Numbered from the stretch's first letter, positions 12,101-21,003 are shown. The stretch is DNA of 64,000 bases from PALSA-612 sp963776375 (GCA_963776375.1 CAVZMF010000010.1:1-64000); one strand, 5' to 3'. Numbers and translations: made by a program. The notes: generated by a model from the sequence alone, not told the origin.

Positions 12101-12427
12101 CGCACACAGGCCGAATTGAGCATGGCGTTGCTGCACGATCTGGACAAGCGCAACAATCCTGCAGCGCATCTCGACACGCCCGAGCGCATCGATCTTGCGG
12201 GCGGCATCTACGAGGCGAGCGTCCTGTACACGCTCGTCGAGCTGAGGCCGGCTCGGAAACGCTCATGCGCGAAGTCCTCAAATTGCGGCCGGACGATGCG
12301 ATGATGCTCAACAACCTGGGCTACATGCTGCTGGAGAACGGCCAGAACGACGAGGAAGTCACGCGCATGATCGACTCGGCGCAGAAACTCAACCCGATGA
12401 GAGCAACATCCTCGATACCGTCGGCTG
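9128..12427 (+). CDS. Large TPR lipoprotein, frameshifted and cut at the contig joint
   Basis: The ATG at 9128 starts a lipoprotein signal peptide ('LAVVTLASCSS', lipobox cysteine at residue 19). After a Pro/Ala-rich linker, tetratricopeptide repeats run almost continuously: 'LAIDPDSPQVLREAARSYD' (9,592-9,648), 'QVKPDDAEALFALGLAAA' (about 9,697), 'EALKLRPDD'-like units at 12,270-12,300 and a last unit 'MLNNLGYMLLENGQND'. The reading then ends within the next TPR, frame-corrected 'NILDTVGW' (12,404-12,427), where the sequence switches to an unrelated minus-strand gene. TPR lipoproteins scaffold envelope complexes; no partner can be named. Frame changes near 9,360, 10,165, 10,430, 10,640, 11,060, 11,200-11,480 and 12,250 break it. 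About 1,100 codons are present and the C-terminus is missing. Confidence 0.55.
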
Positions 12428-12435
12428 GCGTCGCC
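12405..12435. other. Probable chimeric joint between two genomes
   Basis: Read on the plus strand, a TPR unit runs to about 12,427. Read on the minus strand, an alpha/beta hydrolase is coherent down to 'YSQATELA', whose codons end at about 12,431, and then loses similarity. Both genes are cut mid-domain at the same point. To the left indels are dense and gene content planctomycete-like. To the right frames are mostly intact and gene content actinobacterial. Confidence 0.75.
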
Positions 12436-13112
12436 AGTTCGGTCGCCTGCGAGTACTCCACTACCGCGTCGTTCTGGGCCTGCACCAGGAACGTCGGCAC
12501 GTTGGTCACCTGCAGCGCGGGGCTGGCAGAGGCAGCCTGCTGCGGGCACGACGCCGGATAGCACCCGAGGAACGCCGCGACCGTGTCCGTCAGCGTGGTC
12601 ATCGTCGTCAGATTGGTTGGCGCAGACCAAGCGACAACCGCGTTGCCACCGAGCGTGTACGCGCCCATCAGCGCGAGCTGCCCCCCAGCGCTCGTTCCCC
12701 ACCAGCCAAGCCAGTTCGATCCATTCAGGTCTGTTAGGTGGCTTTGCTCCCACGCCAGCGCCGCGCGGAGATCGTCCATCTGTGCAGGCCATACTGATTG
12801 CGGCACCATCCGGTACTCGACGGCGATGCATGCGAACCCAGATACGACGAGGGTCGTACAAGTGCGGCCCATTTCGCTCTTGCTGCCCGAGCTCCAGCCG
12901 CCAGCGTGCAGCGCGATCACCACAGGACTATTCGGCTGCGCCGCTCGGTACACATCGGCTGTCTGCGCCGGATCCAAGCCGTAGGAGACGGTCTCGGTCG
13001 GCGTCCAGCCCGACGAGCCATGGGGGCAGGCGGCGAACACAGCAGCTGCGACAAGCGCCGACGCGAGCAACGTTACTCGCCTCACGTCTGGTCGTGAGAA
13101 GAACACGCGCAT
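12428..13112 (-). CDS. Secreted alpha/beta-hydrolase (carboxylesterase/BD-FAE-like), 3' truncated
   Basis: Start ATG at 13112. Residues 1-28 form a signal peptide ending 'AAAVFAACPHG', possibly a lipobox. The oxyanion-hole motif 'ALHAGGW' is near residue 68, the nucleophile elbow 'WGTSAGGQLAL' near residue 140, and the acidic member 'VQAQNDAVV' near residue 213. The spacing fits small serine esterases that cleave short ester bonds outside the cell. The catalytic His and final helix are absent because the gene ends at the contig joint. Residues encoded left of 12,428 are antisense of the TPR gene and not part of this protein. Substrate is unknown. Confidence 0.7.
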
Positions 13113-13229
13113 CCTCTCGTATAGCCTTCCTATGCCGTCATTTCTCTCTCCTTTCTATCTGTGACGTTCAACACCTTCCAAGGGGATCGACAGCCCATCT
13201 GTCACAGAAACATCTAGACCGCTAATGAG

Positions 13230-13785
13230 GTGGACGACGACCGTCCCGTGTCCTACGCTCATGATGTGAGATGTCAAACCTGCCGCTCGACGTTCACCGC
13301 CAGCCGCAGCCATGCTCGCTTCTGCTCGAACGCCTGCCGCCAGCAAGCAGGCACAACGGCGACAGCGAGAGACGCTTCTGCGGGCTCAGCGGGGCGAGGC
13401 CGAGGCCGCTGCGCGGGCGGAACTGTTACGTAACGGTTTCGCCCCCGACCTTCATGTCGCAGACGTGAAGGAGTGGAGACCGAGCGGCGTCGCAACGATC
13501 ATCACCGACCCGCCCTACAACAACATCGCGCTCTGTCGCGAGCTGGCTGACTTCGCGGTGGAAGTGCTCCCGGATGGCGGTGCGCTGGTCGCGTTGTGCT
13601 CAGGCCCGATCCTCGCCGACGTGGTGCAGGCGATGGCCCGTCCTGAGCTGATTTGGAGAACGCCACTGGCGTGGCTGTACGGGGAGACCGACAACCGCAC
13701 ATACGACAGGCCGCGCAGGGTCTCGCTGTACGAGGTCGGCTACGAACCCGTTGCGCCTGCGTCCGCGCCGGTCGCATCCTCGTAG
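13230..13785 (+). CDS. DNA methyltransferase with N-terminal zinc finger, frameshifted and shortened
   Basis: The first frame (GTG 13230) encodes 'VRCQTCRSTF' and 'RFCSNACRQQ', a CxxC...CxxxC treble-clef-like finger. After a +1 change near 13,345 the second frame gives a basic helix and then 'GVATIITDPPYNNIALCREL'. DPPY is the catalytic motif IV of amino-group (N6-adenine/N4-cytosine) methyltransferases. A 'LPDGGALVALC' strand follows. The SAM-binding FxGxG motif is not seen. Recognisable sequence stops at about 13,735 ('VSLYEV'), and what follows is antisense of the cNMP gene. It is probably a remnant or phage-derived fragment and probably inactive. Confidence 0.5.
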
Positions 13786-14186
13786 CCCTCCAGCCTGCGC
13801 ACGATCTGGACGAGACCATCGATGATCCCTGCCGCAAGAGCCGCGTCCTCGGTGACGAGCCGCCGGAGGTCCCAGGCATCCAGCCTGTAGACCGCCAGGT
13901 CCGTCTCGGCCGTGACGGTGGCAACGCGAGGGCCCGGGTCGAGAGCTGCGATCTCGCCGAAGTGCGAACCCGGGCCGAGGGTGGTTCTCGGCTTGCCGTG
14001 CGCTGTGACCGTCGCAGTACCAGACTCGATCATGAAGAAGCCAAAACCTTGCTTGCCCTCCTCGGCGATGACGTGACCGGCGTCGAACGAGTGCTCGTCG
14101 AAGAGCGGTATCAGTTTCTTCAGGTGCTTCTCCGACAGCGACGAGAAGAGCGGAACGTTCTTGAGAGCGGAGACCTCTACGGACAT
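13740..14186 (-). CDS. Cyclic-nucleotide-binding domain protein
   Basis: The protein has 148 residues with start ATG 14186. It opens 'VSALKNVPLFSSLSEKHLKK', the entry helix of Crp/PKA-type domains. The beta-roll follows with 'GPGSHFGEIAALDPGPRVATV', a phosphate-binding-cassette-like stretch (FGE...R). No DNA-binding helix-turn-helix follows, so it is a single-domain sensor. A paralogue lies at 58,404-58,817. Partner and ligand are unknown. The C-terminus is Ala/Gly-rich and abuts the methyltransferase remnant. Confidence 0.8.
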   Translation of the reverse strand: MSVEVSALKNVPLFSSLSEKHLKKLIPLFDEHSFDAGHVIAEEGKQGFGFFMIESGTATVTAHGKPRTTLGPGSHFGEIAALDPGPRVATVTAETDLAVYRLDAWDLRRLVTEDAALAAGIIDGLVQIVRRLEGYEDATGADAGATGS

Positions 14187-14401
14187 GTCTGGAGACTAAT
14201 GATCGCGCCGTCCGATGGCGACACCTCGGTGGGTTACGGGCCCGCCGGCGAGTGCTTGGGTCAGCGTGGGCAAATGTTGCGGAACTCACGTGAGCGAGTA
14301 CAGACTGGAGCAGCGAGCAGCGTTAGCCCGGCGTTAGTCACCGGAAGCACACTCGACCCTTCCACGGGTGGACACCCGCGACGGCGAGAAGGAGGCCGAA
14401 C

Positions 14402-15715
14402 TCAAAGAGCCTGCGTTGTCCTCGCGACGCCGGGCACTCGCCGGTAGAGCCGCCCGCCCAGGCGAAGCCAGGCGAGATCCCCCGCGTCCGTCCGCAGGAA
14501 GTGGCCGCGGGTCCCGTCGTGCGGGCCGCCGTCCACGATCCAGCGTTCGCGCGTGTAGAACCAGGCGTCCATCGGCGGCGGCGCGGGCGGCGGCGGCGTG
14601 TCCGCCGTGGGGAAGCCGCCTAACGGCTCGAAGTCGACCCTGACCCGGTCGCCGTTCGGCGTGATCGTGACGCGGCCCATCGGCGTCGCGTAGACCCCGG
14701 CGTACTCGTCGACGGGCGCGTCCTGCACTGCCTCCGGCGGTGGGCTCTTCAGGCCGGCGGCTGCGAGCGCCGCCTCGGTCACCTGCAGCCCGTTGGGCGA
14801 GTGGTTGGTCAGGACGGCGAGCGCGAAGCCGGTGCGGGGCTGCAGGACGAGCATCGACAGCTGCCCCATCGTCCCGCCCCCGTGCCGGATCGTCCCGAAG
14901 CGGTCCTCGCCGTACCACGTGAGGCCGACCCACTCTCCCTCCTCGGCGGCAGCCGCCTGGGGCTCGTGCATCGGCGCCAGCTCCGGGGGCGGGTTCAGAT
15001 GCAGGCGGGCGTAGCGCAGCAGATCGGGAGTGGTCGACGTGATGCCGCCCGCGGGGTGCGAAGAGCGCCCGACGGGCCAGGGCCGGGCGACGCGAACCTC
15101 GCCGTCCCTTTCGTTGTGGCCGACCGCGAAACGCTCTGTCATCACCTCCCACGGCCAGTACGTGCTCGACGCCATTCCGAGCTCGTCGAAGACGAGCCTC
15201 TTGACCACCTCTTCGAACCGCTCGCCCGTCACGACCTCGACGACCCGTCCGGCGACCGCGAAGCCCGCGTTGTTGTACGACCACAGCTCGCCGACGGGCG
15301 TCAGCTGGGGCAGCGTCCGCATGCGCTCGACGTAGCGTGCGACGGCGTCGTCGCCCCAGCCCGTGTCGTCGAAGTAGTCGCCCTGCCAGCCGCCCGTGTG
15401 TGCGAGCAGATTGCGCAGGGTCACGCGCTCCGCCGCGTCGCCATCGGCGAGCTCGAGGTCGGGCAGATAGGCCCGCACCGGCCGGTCGAGGTCGAGCGAG
15501 CCCTGGGCGACCAGGTACATGACGACGCTCCCCGTGAACGTCTTGCTGATCGAGCCGATCTGGAAGCGCGTCTCCGGCGTGACGTCGAGAGGGTTCTCGA
15601 CGCTCGTGATGCCGAAGCCCTCGTGCCGCTCCTCGCCATCCTGCAGCACGCCGACGGCGACGCCCGGCACCCGCAGCTCCTCCTGGCGGCTACGGACAGC
15701 CTCGAACAGGTCCAC
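14402..15715 (-). CDS. Serine hydrolase of the beta-lactamase/class C PBP-like family
   Basis: The protein has 437 residues with start ATG 15715. The family motifs are in order: SxxK 'GSISKTFTG' near residue 54, YxN 'WSYNNAGFAV' near residue 146, and the third motif as 'RHGGGTMGQL' near residue 286 (HxG class). A C-terminal beta-sandwich follows ('VDEYAGVYATPMGRVTITP'), as in esterases and D-amino-peptidases of this superfamily. No signal peptide is seen, so a cytoplasmic peptidase or esterase is more likely than a resistance enzyme. Substrate is unknown. Confidence 0.85.
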   Translation of the reverse strand: MDLFEAVRSRQEELRVPGVAVGVLQDGEERHEGFGITSVENPLDVTPETRFQIGSISKTFTGSVVMYLVAQGSLDLDRPVRAYLPDLELADGDAAERVTLRNLLAHTGGWQGDYFDDTGWGDDAVARYVERMRTLPQLTPVGELWSYNNAGFAVAGRVVEVVTGERFEEVVKRLVFDELGMASSTYWPWEVMTERFAVGHNERDGEVRVARPWPVGRSSHPAGGITSTTPDLLRYARLHLNPPPELAPMHEPQAAAAEEGEWVGLTWYGEDRFGTIRHGGGTMGQLSMLVLQPRTGFALAVLTNHSPNGLQVTEAALAAAGLKSPPPEAVQDAPVDEYAGVYATPMGRVTITPNGDRVRVDFEPLGGFPTADTPPPPAPPPMDAWFYTRERWIVDGGPHDGTRGHFLRTDAGDLAWLRLGGRLYRRVPGVARTTQAL

Positions 15716-15791
15716 GCGGCGACTCTACAGCTGGGCGGGCGTTGCGGGTCGGCGCCCGGCGAGCTGGGCAGCCAGCAGTCATAGTGAGGCC

Positions 15792-16187
15792 GTGCAGGAA
15801 GCCAAGCCCGCCAAGGACCTGATGCTGATCCTGGCCAGAGAGCTGGCGACGAATGCCTCGACGCCGATGTTCATCACCGACGACGAGGGGACGCTGGTCT
15901 TCTACAACGAGCCGGCGGAGCGGATCCTCGGCCGCCCGTTCGCCGCAGCCGGCGAGATCGTCGCCTCCGAGTGGGAGTCGATATTCGAGGTCGAGACGCT
16001 GGACGGGAAGCCGATGCCGCTCGAGGAGATGCCGTCGGGGATCGCCTTCCTCGAGAAGCGCGCCGCGACCGGCCCCCTTCGGATCACGAGCCTCGACGGC
16101 ACGAAGCGCGAGCTCGTCACGACGGCCTTTCCGCTCTTCAAGCGGGGACGCGACTTTGTCGGGATCGTCGTCCTCTTCTGGGAGTAG
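15792..16187 (+). CDS. Stand-alone PAS-domain protein
   Basis: The protein has 131 residues. GTG 15792 is chosen because it directly precedes 'QEAKPAKDLMLILAREL'. The PAS core is clear: 'TPMFITDDEGTLVFYNEPAERILG' split over residues 24-47, ending in the strand 'DFVGIVVLFWE'. No output domain is attached, so it would act on a partner. It lies 6 bp upstream of the metallo-hydrolase, so the two are probably one transcript. Ligand is unknown. Confidence 0.75.
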   Translation: MQEAKPAKDLMLILARELATNASTPMFITDDEGTLVFYNEPAERILGRPFAAAGEIVASEWESIFEVETLDGKPMPLEEMPSGIAFLEKRAATGPLRITSLDGTKRELVTTAFPLFKRGRDFVGIVVLFWE

Positions 16188-16193
16188 CGCAGC

Positions 16194-17036
16194 GTGCGCG
16201 TGACGATCTGGGGCTGTCGCGGCTCGCTGGCAACTCCGGGCCGCGCGACCCTCAAGTTCGGCGGCAACACGTCCTGCGTGGCCGCTGAACTCGACGACGG
16301 CACGCTGATCGTGTTCGACGCGGGCACGGGGATTCGCAACCTCGGCCTCGAGATGGCTTCGCGCGGTCCTCGCGAGATCCACCTCTGCCTCACACACTTC
16401 CACCTCGACCACGTCGAGGGAATCGGCTTCTTCGCCCCGCTCTTCGACCCGCGCACGGAGCTGCACATCTGGGGCCCGCCGTCAACGGAGCGGAGCCTCG
16501 AGGAGCGAATCGGCCTCTATCTCTCCCCGCCGGTGTTCCCGCTCTCGCTCGACGACATTCCGGCGCAGCTCCGCTTCCACGACGTGCCCGAGGAGCCGTG
16601 GCAGATCGGCGACGCCGATCTGTTCGCGACCGAGGTCTCCCATCCGGGCACGACCGTCGGGTACCGCCTATCGGAGAACGGCTCCGTCTTCGCCTACCTC
16701 CCCGACCACGAGCCTGCGATCGGCGTGCCGCTGGAGACGCTGTCTCCGGACTGGATGTCGGGATTCGCGATCGCCGCCGGCGCGACCGCGCTGGTCCACG
16801 ACGCCCAGTACAGCGAGGAGGAGTACCCGAGCAAGGTCGGCTGGGGCCACTCGAGCGTCGCGGATGCCGTCGTCTACGCGAGTCGGGCGACGGTCGGGCA
16901 GCTGCTTCTCTTCCACCACGACCCTCTCCACGACGACGAGAAGCTCGACGCCCTCCAGGAACGCGCCCGCGAGCTCTGGACGCGGGGGGACCTGCCTCCG
17001 TCCCTCGCTCGCGAAGGGATGACGATCGAGCTCTAG
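16194..17036 (+). CDS. MBL-fold metallo-hydrolase
   Basis: The protein has 280 residues with start GTG 16194. The metal-binding signature is 'THFHLDHVEG' near residue 67 (HxHxDH). Further ligands are probably 'EVSHPGTTVGYRL' and the terminal 'FHHDPLHDDEKLD'. The opening 'MRVTIWGCRGSLATPG' matches the PhnP/RNase Z-like phosphodiesterase branch. With the PAS protein just upstream, a signalling phosphodiesterase is possible but unproven. Its stop overlaps by 4 bp the stop of the convergent nucleotide cyclase. Confidence 0.82.
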   Translation: MRVTIWGCRGSLATPGRATLKFGGNTSCVAAELDDGTLIVFDAGTGIRNLGLEMASRGPREIHLCLTHFHLDHVEGIGFFAPLFDPRTELHIWGPPSTERSLEERIGLYLSPPVFPLSLDDIPAQLRFHDVPEEPWQIGDADLFATEVSHPGTTVGYRLSENGSVFAYLPDHEPAIGVPLETLSPDWMSGFAIAAGATALVHDAQYSEEEYPSKVGWGHSSVADAVVYASRATVGQLLLFHHDPLHDDEKLDALQERARELWTRGDLPPSLAREGMTIEL

Positions 17037-17896
17037 GTGTCGCGGGAGAGGTGCGCGGCCCTGAGCGCGGCCGAGGCGCCGTTGCGGAGCCGGTCCTCGA
17101 GCGAGGAGACCGCCCGGCCGGCGAGGTTCTCGAGGTTTTCGTCGTTCGCCGGCAGCGAGCCTGCGACATGCCCGCCGATCCGCGCGGCGATGCTGAGCCC
17201 GACGCTGCCGAAGCGCTCCTCGATCGCGTGCTCCCACCGCGCCGGAATCGCCGTCTGCGGCTCCGTGCTCTCGATCGCGAGCTCGTACACGGTCTCGGGA
17301 GCGTCGATGTCCTTCAGGTGCCGCTCGCCGGTGGGAAACATGGAGACTCCCCGCGGCAGCGTCGAGCGGACGAGGGCGCCGGTCGTCTCCGAGAGCACCG
17401 TGTGCCCGCCCTGTGCGAGCTTGCAGAGCCTGGCGGCCTTGACGACGTCGAGCCCGAGGTAGCCCTCGGTTCCCACGGTCGGCTCGCCGGTGTGCAGGCC
17501 GATCCGCACCCGGACGGGCATGCTCTCGGGCCACGTAGTCAGGCTGTGCGCCCGCTGGACCTCGATTGCGGCGAAGACCGCGTTGCGCGCGCGCGGGAAC
17601 GCGAAGAAGAACGCGTCACCCTGTCTGTCGATTTCGACACCGCCCTCGGCGCCGAAGGCACGGCGGACGATGGTGCGATGCCGTGCGAGCACGTCCGCGT
17701 ACCGCTCGCCGAGCCGCCGCAGCAGGTGCGTGGACGCCTCGATGTCCGTGAAGGCGAACGTGACCGTGCCGCCGGGCAGCGCGGCCCTGCGTCCGTTTGC
17801 GACGGAGCCGTCGGTCGGAAACAACGTGGAGGCCCCCACCCCGAGGTACATGCCCTCCAGACCGGCCTGGGGCCGGCGGTCTTGCCGCGGGCGCAT
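17033..17896 (-). CDS. Class III adenylate/guanylate cyclase
   Basis: The protein has about 287 residues, first possible start 17896. The catalytic domain begins 'TVTFAFTDIEASTHLLRRL' with the first metal Asp. The second metal Asp is in 'EIDRQGDAFFFAF', and the dimer-region 'VRIGLHTGEPTV' follows. It makes cAMP or cGMP. The presence of two cNMP-binding proteins in this window suggests a local signalling theme. The C-terminal helical tail of about 70 residues has no recognised domain. The true start may be the internal ATG before 'YLGVGAS'. Confidence 0.85.
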   Translation of the reverse strand: MRPRQDRRPQAGLEGMYLGVGASTLFPTDGSVANGRRAALPGGTVTFAFTDIEASTHLLRRLGERYADVLARHRTIVRRAFGAEGGVEIDRQGDAFFFAFPRARNAVFAAIEVQRAHSLTTWPESMPVRVRIGLHTGEPTVGTEGYLGLDVVKAARLCKLAQGGHTVLSETTGALVRSTLPRGVSMFPTGERHLKDIDAPETVYELAIESTEPQTAIPARWEHAIEERFGSVGLSIAARIGGHVAGSLPANDENLENLAGRAVSSLEDRLRNGASAALRAAHLSRDT

Positions 17897-18076
17897 CGCA
17901 ATGACACAGCGAATGTCGCGGTGGTGACAGTAGCCGCCGCGGCACGTGGGCTGTGGGAATGTACGGATTCTGGTTCAGCGTCCGCACCGATCGCGAGGAA
18001 CGTGTTTTTACGGGCGCCACGCGGCTCTGTACGCCGTTCAATGCCGAGAAACAATCGACAGACACGGAGGTTCGTC

Positions 18077-18397
18077 GTGCGCAAGCTCCTTCTCATCGGT
18101 TTCCTCGCCCTGGTCTTCGTCATCCCCGCCTCGGCCTCGCCGGTCGTCCCGATCGTGATGAAGGATCCGGGCTGCCACTGGTTCATGGTCAACGGCAAGT
18201 ACGCCGTCAAGTACGTGTCCAACGGACCCGTCTCGGTCAGGAACCTCGACGAGGCGGCTCTGAAGTTCGCCGGCCCGACCGGCACGAAGCTGGCCAAGGT
18301 CGGCGCCACGATCACGCTGAAGGCCAAGGGCATCTACCGCATCACGATGGTGGGCCAGTTCAAGCACGACAACACGCTGAAGCTCGTCGTCAAGTAA
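18077..18397 (+). CDS. Small secreted protein of unknown function
   Basis: The protein has 106 residues. GTG 18077 is preferred over ATG 18041 because CGGAGG lies 6 nt upstream (18065-18070) and the signal peptide 'LLLIGFLALVFVIPASA' then begins correctly. The mature part is a small beta-rich domain with 'DPGCHWFMVNGKYAVKY' and 'VGATITLKAKGIYRITMVG', reminiscent of cupredoxin-like folds. Only one Cys and no convincing copper ligand set are visible. Function is not recognised. Confidence 0.7.
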   Translation: MRKLLLIGFLALVFVIPASASPVVPIVMKDPGCHWFMVNGKYAVKYVSNGPVSVRNLDEAALKFAGPTGTKLAKVGATITLKAKGIYRITMVGQFKHDNTLKLVVK

Positions 18398-18424
18398 CAC
18401 GCACGGCGAACCTTCGTGTCCGAT

Positions 18425-18448
18425 CGAGGCCCGCTCCGGCGGGCCTCG
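18425..18448. terminator. Hairpin between convergent genes
   Basis: A perfect 10-bp stem, CGAGGCCCGC (18425-18434) and GCGGGCCTCG (18439-18448), with loop TCCG. It sits just past the secreted-protein stop and just past the stop of the minus-strand small gene, so it could end both transcripts. No T-tract follows. Confidence 0.55.
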
Positions 18449-18455
18449 ACGTTCG

Positions 18456-18701
18456 TCAGGCGGCCGAGTCGCGCGCTGCGCGCCAGAGGTGCTCTTCGTG
18501 CTCGGTCGACGGCTCCGCCTCGCGGAGCGTGGCCAGCAGGAGCCGCGTCACGGGCTCTCCCAACTCGCTCCCGAGGCGCTCGCGGGCGGGCTCGTGGTCG
18601 CTCTCGGTCGAGCGCCCGACCGTCTCGCAATCCCAGAGCAGCCGCTCGCTGCCCCTGTTGGTCGCCCCAGCACGACGAGTCGCGGACATCGCGTCCACCA
18701 T
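18456..18701 (-). CDS. Small hypothetical protein
   Basis: The protein has about 81 residues from ATG 18701 (or 76 from ATG 18689). It is charged and probably helical, with 'GSELGEPVTRLLLATLREAE' and a final 'HEEHLWRAARDSAA'. No domain is recognised. The codon pattern is consistent with the host, and the gene ends beside the hairpin at 18425-18448. Confidence 0.4.
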   Translation of the reverse strand: MVDAMSATRRAGATNRGSERLLWDCETVGRSTESDHEPARERLGSELGEPVTRLLLATLREAEPSTEHEEHLWRAARDSAA

Positions 18702-18757
18702 AACGTCCGGGGTCGGACGCTCCAAGAGGCCGGGTCGCTCTTTGCGAGCTTTTCTCG

Positions 18758-19006
18758 TCAGGCGTCGACGAGCTTCAGGGGCGGCCGCGCGCTGTCGTCG
18801 CCCGCGTCGGTCGGGACGGGGTCGGCAGGGGCGACGAGCTGCAGTCGCGGTGCGACAGAGGTCTTGTTGGCGAGCCGCTGCTCGAGGAGATCGCAGATCT
18901 CCTTGGCGCGACGCCATTGCTCGGACCAGTAACGCTCGAGCTCGGACGCGATGGCGGCGAGCTCGTGTTCCCCTGAGTTATCCACAGCCGGGTCACTCAT
19001 CGTCAT
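18758..19006 (-). CDS. Small coiled-coil hypothetical protein
   Basis: The protein has 82 residues from ATG 19006 (ATG 19000 is an alternative). A predicted helix or coiled coil 'ELAAIASELERYWSEQW' through 'LLEQRLANKT' is followed by a Pro/Asp-rich tail ending 'PPLKLVDA'. No family is recognised. It is divergent from the diguanylate cyclase, 51 bp away. Confidence 0.4.
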   Translation of the reverse strand: MTMSDPAVDNSGEHELAAIASELERYWSEQWRRAKEICDLLEQRLANKTSVAPRLQLVAPADPVPTDAGDDSARPPLKLVDA

Positions 19007-19057
19007 TTCGAGCCAAAACTTGAGCCCCCATCCGTCGCGATCGCTACAAGGTGCAAC

Positions 19058-19988
19058 GTGCTCGTTCTCGTCCTCGTCGCCGTCGTCGCGCTGACGGCCG
19101 GGCTCCTGCTCGGCCGGATGCGGGCACGGAGGCCTGCGTCGCGGCGCGATCTCCAGTCGCGGATGGCCGCGGAGGCGTTCCCGAACGGTGCGCTGCTGAT
19201 CTTCGACCGGCGGCTGAGGCACACGTTTGCGGCCGGGAGAGGGTTGCGCGCGATCGGCCCCGGCAACCGCGACATCGAGGGCCGGACCGTACGGGAAGCC
19301 TTTCCGGAGGAGACCTGGACCGTGCTCGAGCCCGCGTACCGCGCCGCGCTCGAAGGACGGGAGTCGGCCTTCGAGCTGCCGTACGGCGACCGCGACCACC
19401 TGCATCGCGTCGTGCCGGTGCGCAACCGCGCGGGCTCGGTCGTGGCCGGCATGCTGGTCGCACAGGACATCACCGACCGGAAGACCCGCGAGCACAGGCT
19501 CAGGCAATGGGCGAGCCGCGACGGCCTGACCGGCCTCTGGAACCGCGACCGGCTCCTGGAGGAGATCGACCGCTTCCTGCACGAGCGCCGGCGGCGCAAC
19601 GACGGCGGCGGGTCGCTGCTCTTCGTCGACCTGGACGGGTTCAAGGCGGTCAACGACTCGCAGGGGCACCCTGCTGGAGACGAGCTCCTTCGCGCGGTGG
19701 CGCAGGCGATCGAAGGACGCGTCCGCTACTCGGACACGGTCGCGCGGATCGGCGGCGACGAGTTCGCCGTGCTGCTTCCCGGGCGCGACCCCCGCGCAGG
19801 CCGCGCAGGTTGCCGAGAAGATCACTGCCGCCGTCGCAGCGGTCTGGCCGGTCGCCCTGCGTGGAGGGGCGAGTGTCGGCCTCGTCGCGCTCGAGCCGGG
19901 CGACCGCTCGGCCGCCGAGGTGCTCGCCGCGGCCGACCGCGAGATGTACACGGTGAAGCGCGCCCGCCACGTCCGCCGTGCCTCCTAG
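19058..19988 (+). CDS. Membrane PAS-GGDEF diguanylate cyclase (one frameshift)
   Basis: One transmembrane helix ('LVLVLVAVVALTAGLLLG') is followed by a PAS domain (about residues 35-145, 'LIFDRRLRHTF' to 'VAQDITDRK'). A GGDEF domain then carries the intact signature 'ARIGGDEFAVLLPG' (about 19,744-19,785). The product-inhibition motif RxxD ('RYSD') lies five residues before GGDEF. It makes c-di-GMP. Near 19,790 an extra C after GGG moves the frame. Corrected, the domain continues ('ASVGLVALEPGD') to TAG 19986. No PilZ or EAL protein is seen nearby. Confidence 0.82.
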
Positions 19989-20025
19989 CGGCGACGCGCG
20001 GAAGACGCGAAGTACGATCCCGCGC

Positions 20026-21001
20026 GTGGCGAGGCCCACGCGCGCGTGCCGCGTCTTCCAGCACCACGGCTCGAACGAGGTGGACTTCAGCCACGAGACG
20101 ATCCAGGAGCTGCTCGTCTCGGGCGAGTTCTTCTGGCTCGACCTCGACCGGCCGGACGCAGGCGATTTCGACCTGCTCCGGGACTCGTTCGGTTTCCACC
20201 CGCTGGCCGTCGAGGACTCGGAGCACTTCGGCCAGCGGGCGAAGCTCGACGAGTACGACGACTTCGTCTTCATCGTCGTCTACGGCGCGGTCGCCCGACG
20301 AGGACAGGCTCGTCGAGGTGCACTGCTTCTACTCGGAGCGGTGCCTCGTCACGGTGCACCGCGACGACTGCCCGGCCTTCAGCGAGCTCCGCGGGCGCTA
20401 CGAGAAGCGGCAGAGCGATCCCGAGCGGCCTTCGCTCCTGCTCTACCGGCTGATCGACGGGCTCGTGGACAGCTTCTTCCCCATCCTGGCCGAGTTCGAC
20501 GACCGCATCGACCAGCTGGAGGACGGGATCTTCCGGCGCGCGGACGAGGAGCAGCTCCAGGAGCTCTTCGGCATGAAGCGCCTGCTCGTCGGGCTGCGCA
20601 AGGCGGTGTCGCCTCAGCGCGACACGTTCGCCCGCGTGTCGGGAGGCATTGCCCAGCTGCCGGGGTTCGTGGACGACGACGAGCGCTACTTCCGCGACGT
20701 CTACGACCACCTGATCCGGATCAGCGACCTGATCGACAGCTACCGCGACCTGCTCACGGGCGCGATGGACGTCTACCTGTCGACGGTCTCGAACCGGCTG
20801 AACGACGTGATGAAGAAGCTGACGGTGATCGCGACGATCTTCCTGCCGCTGGCCTGGATCACCGGCGTCTTCGGCCAGAACTTCGGGTGGCTGGTCAGGA
20901 ACATCGGCAGCCTCGAGGCGTTCCTCGTCTTCGGCGTCGGCGTAGAGCTCGCCGTGATCGTGACGATGCTCGTCTTCTTCCGCCGCAGAGGTTGGATCTA
21001 G
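20026..21001 (+). CDS. CorA-like divalent-cation transporter with a GQN signature (one frameshift)
   Basis: The gene starts at GTG 20026. A soluble alpha/beta N-domain ('FFWLDLDRPDAGDFDLL') and a long stalk helix lead to two C-terminal transmembrane helices. The signature after TM1 reads 'ITGVFGQNFGWLV', so the usual GMN is GQN. The final basic 'RRRGWI' fits the family. CorA proteins form pentameric Mg2+/Co2+ channels. An extra G at about 20,293 shifts the frame; the two halves join smoothly as 'YGAV' and 'PDEDRLVEVHCFYS'. Corrected length is about 325 residues. Confidence 0.82.
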
Positions 21002-21003
21002 CG

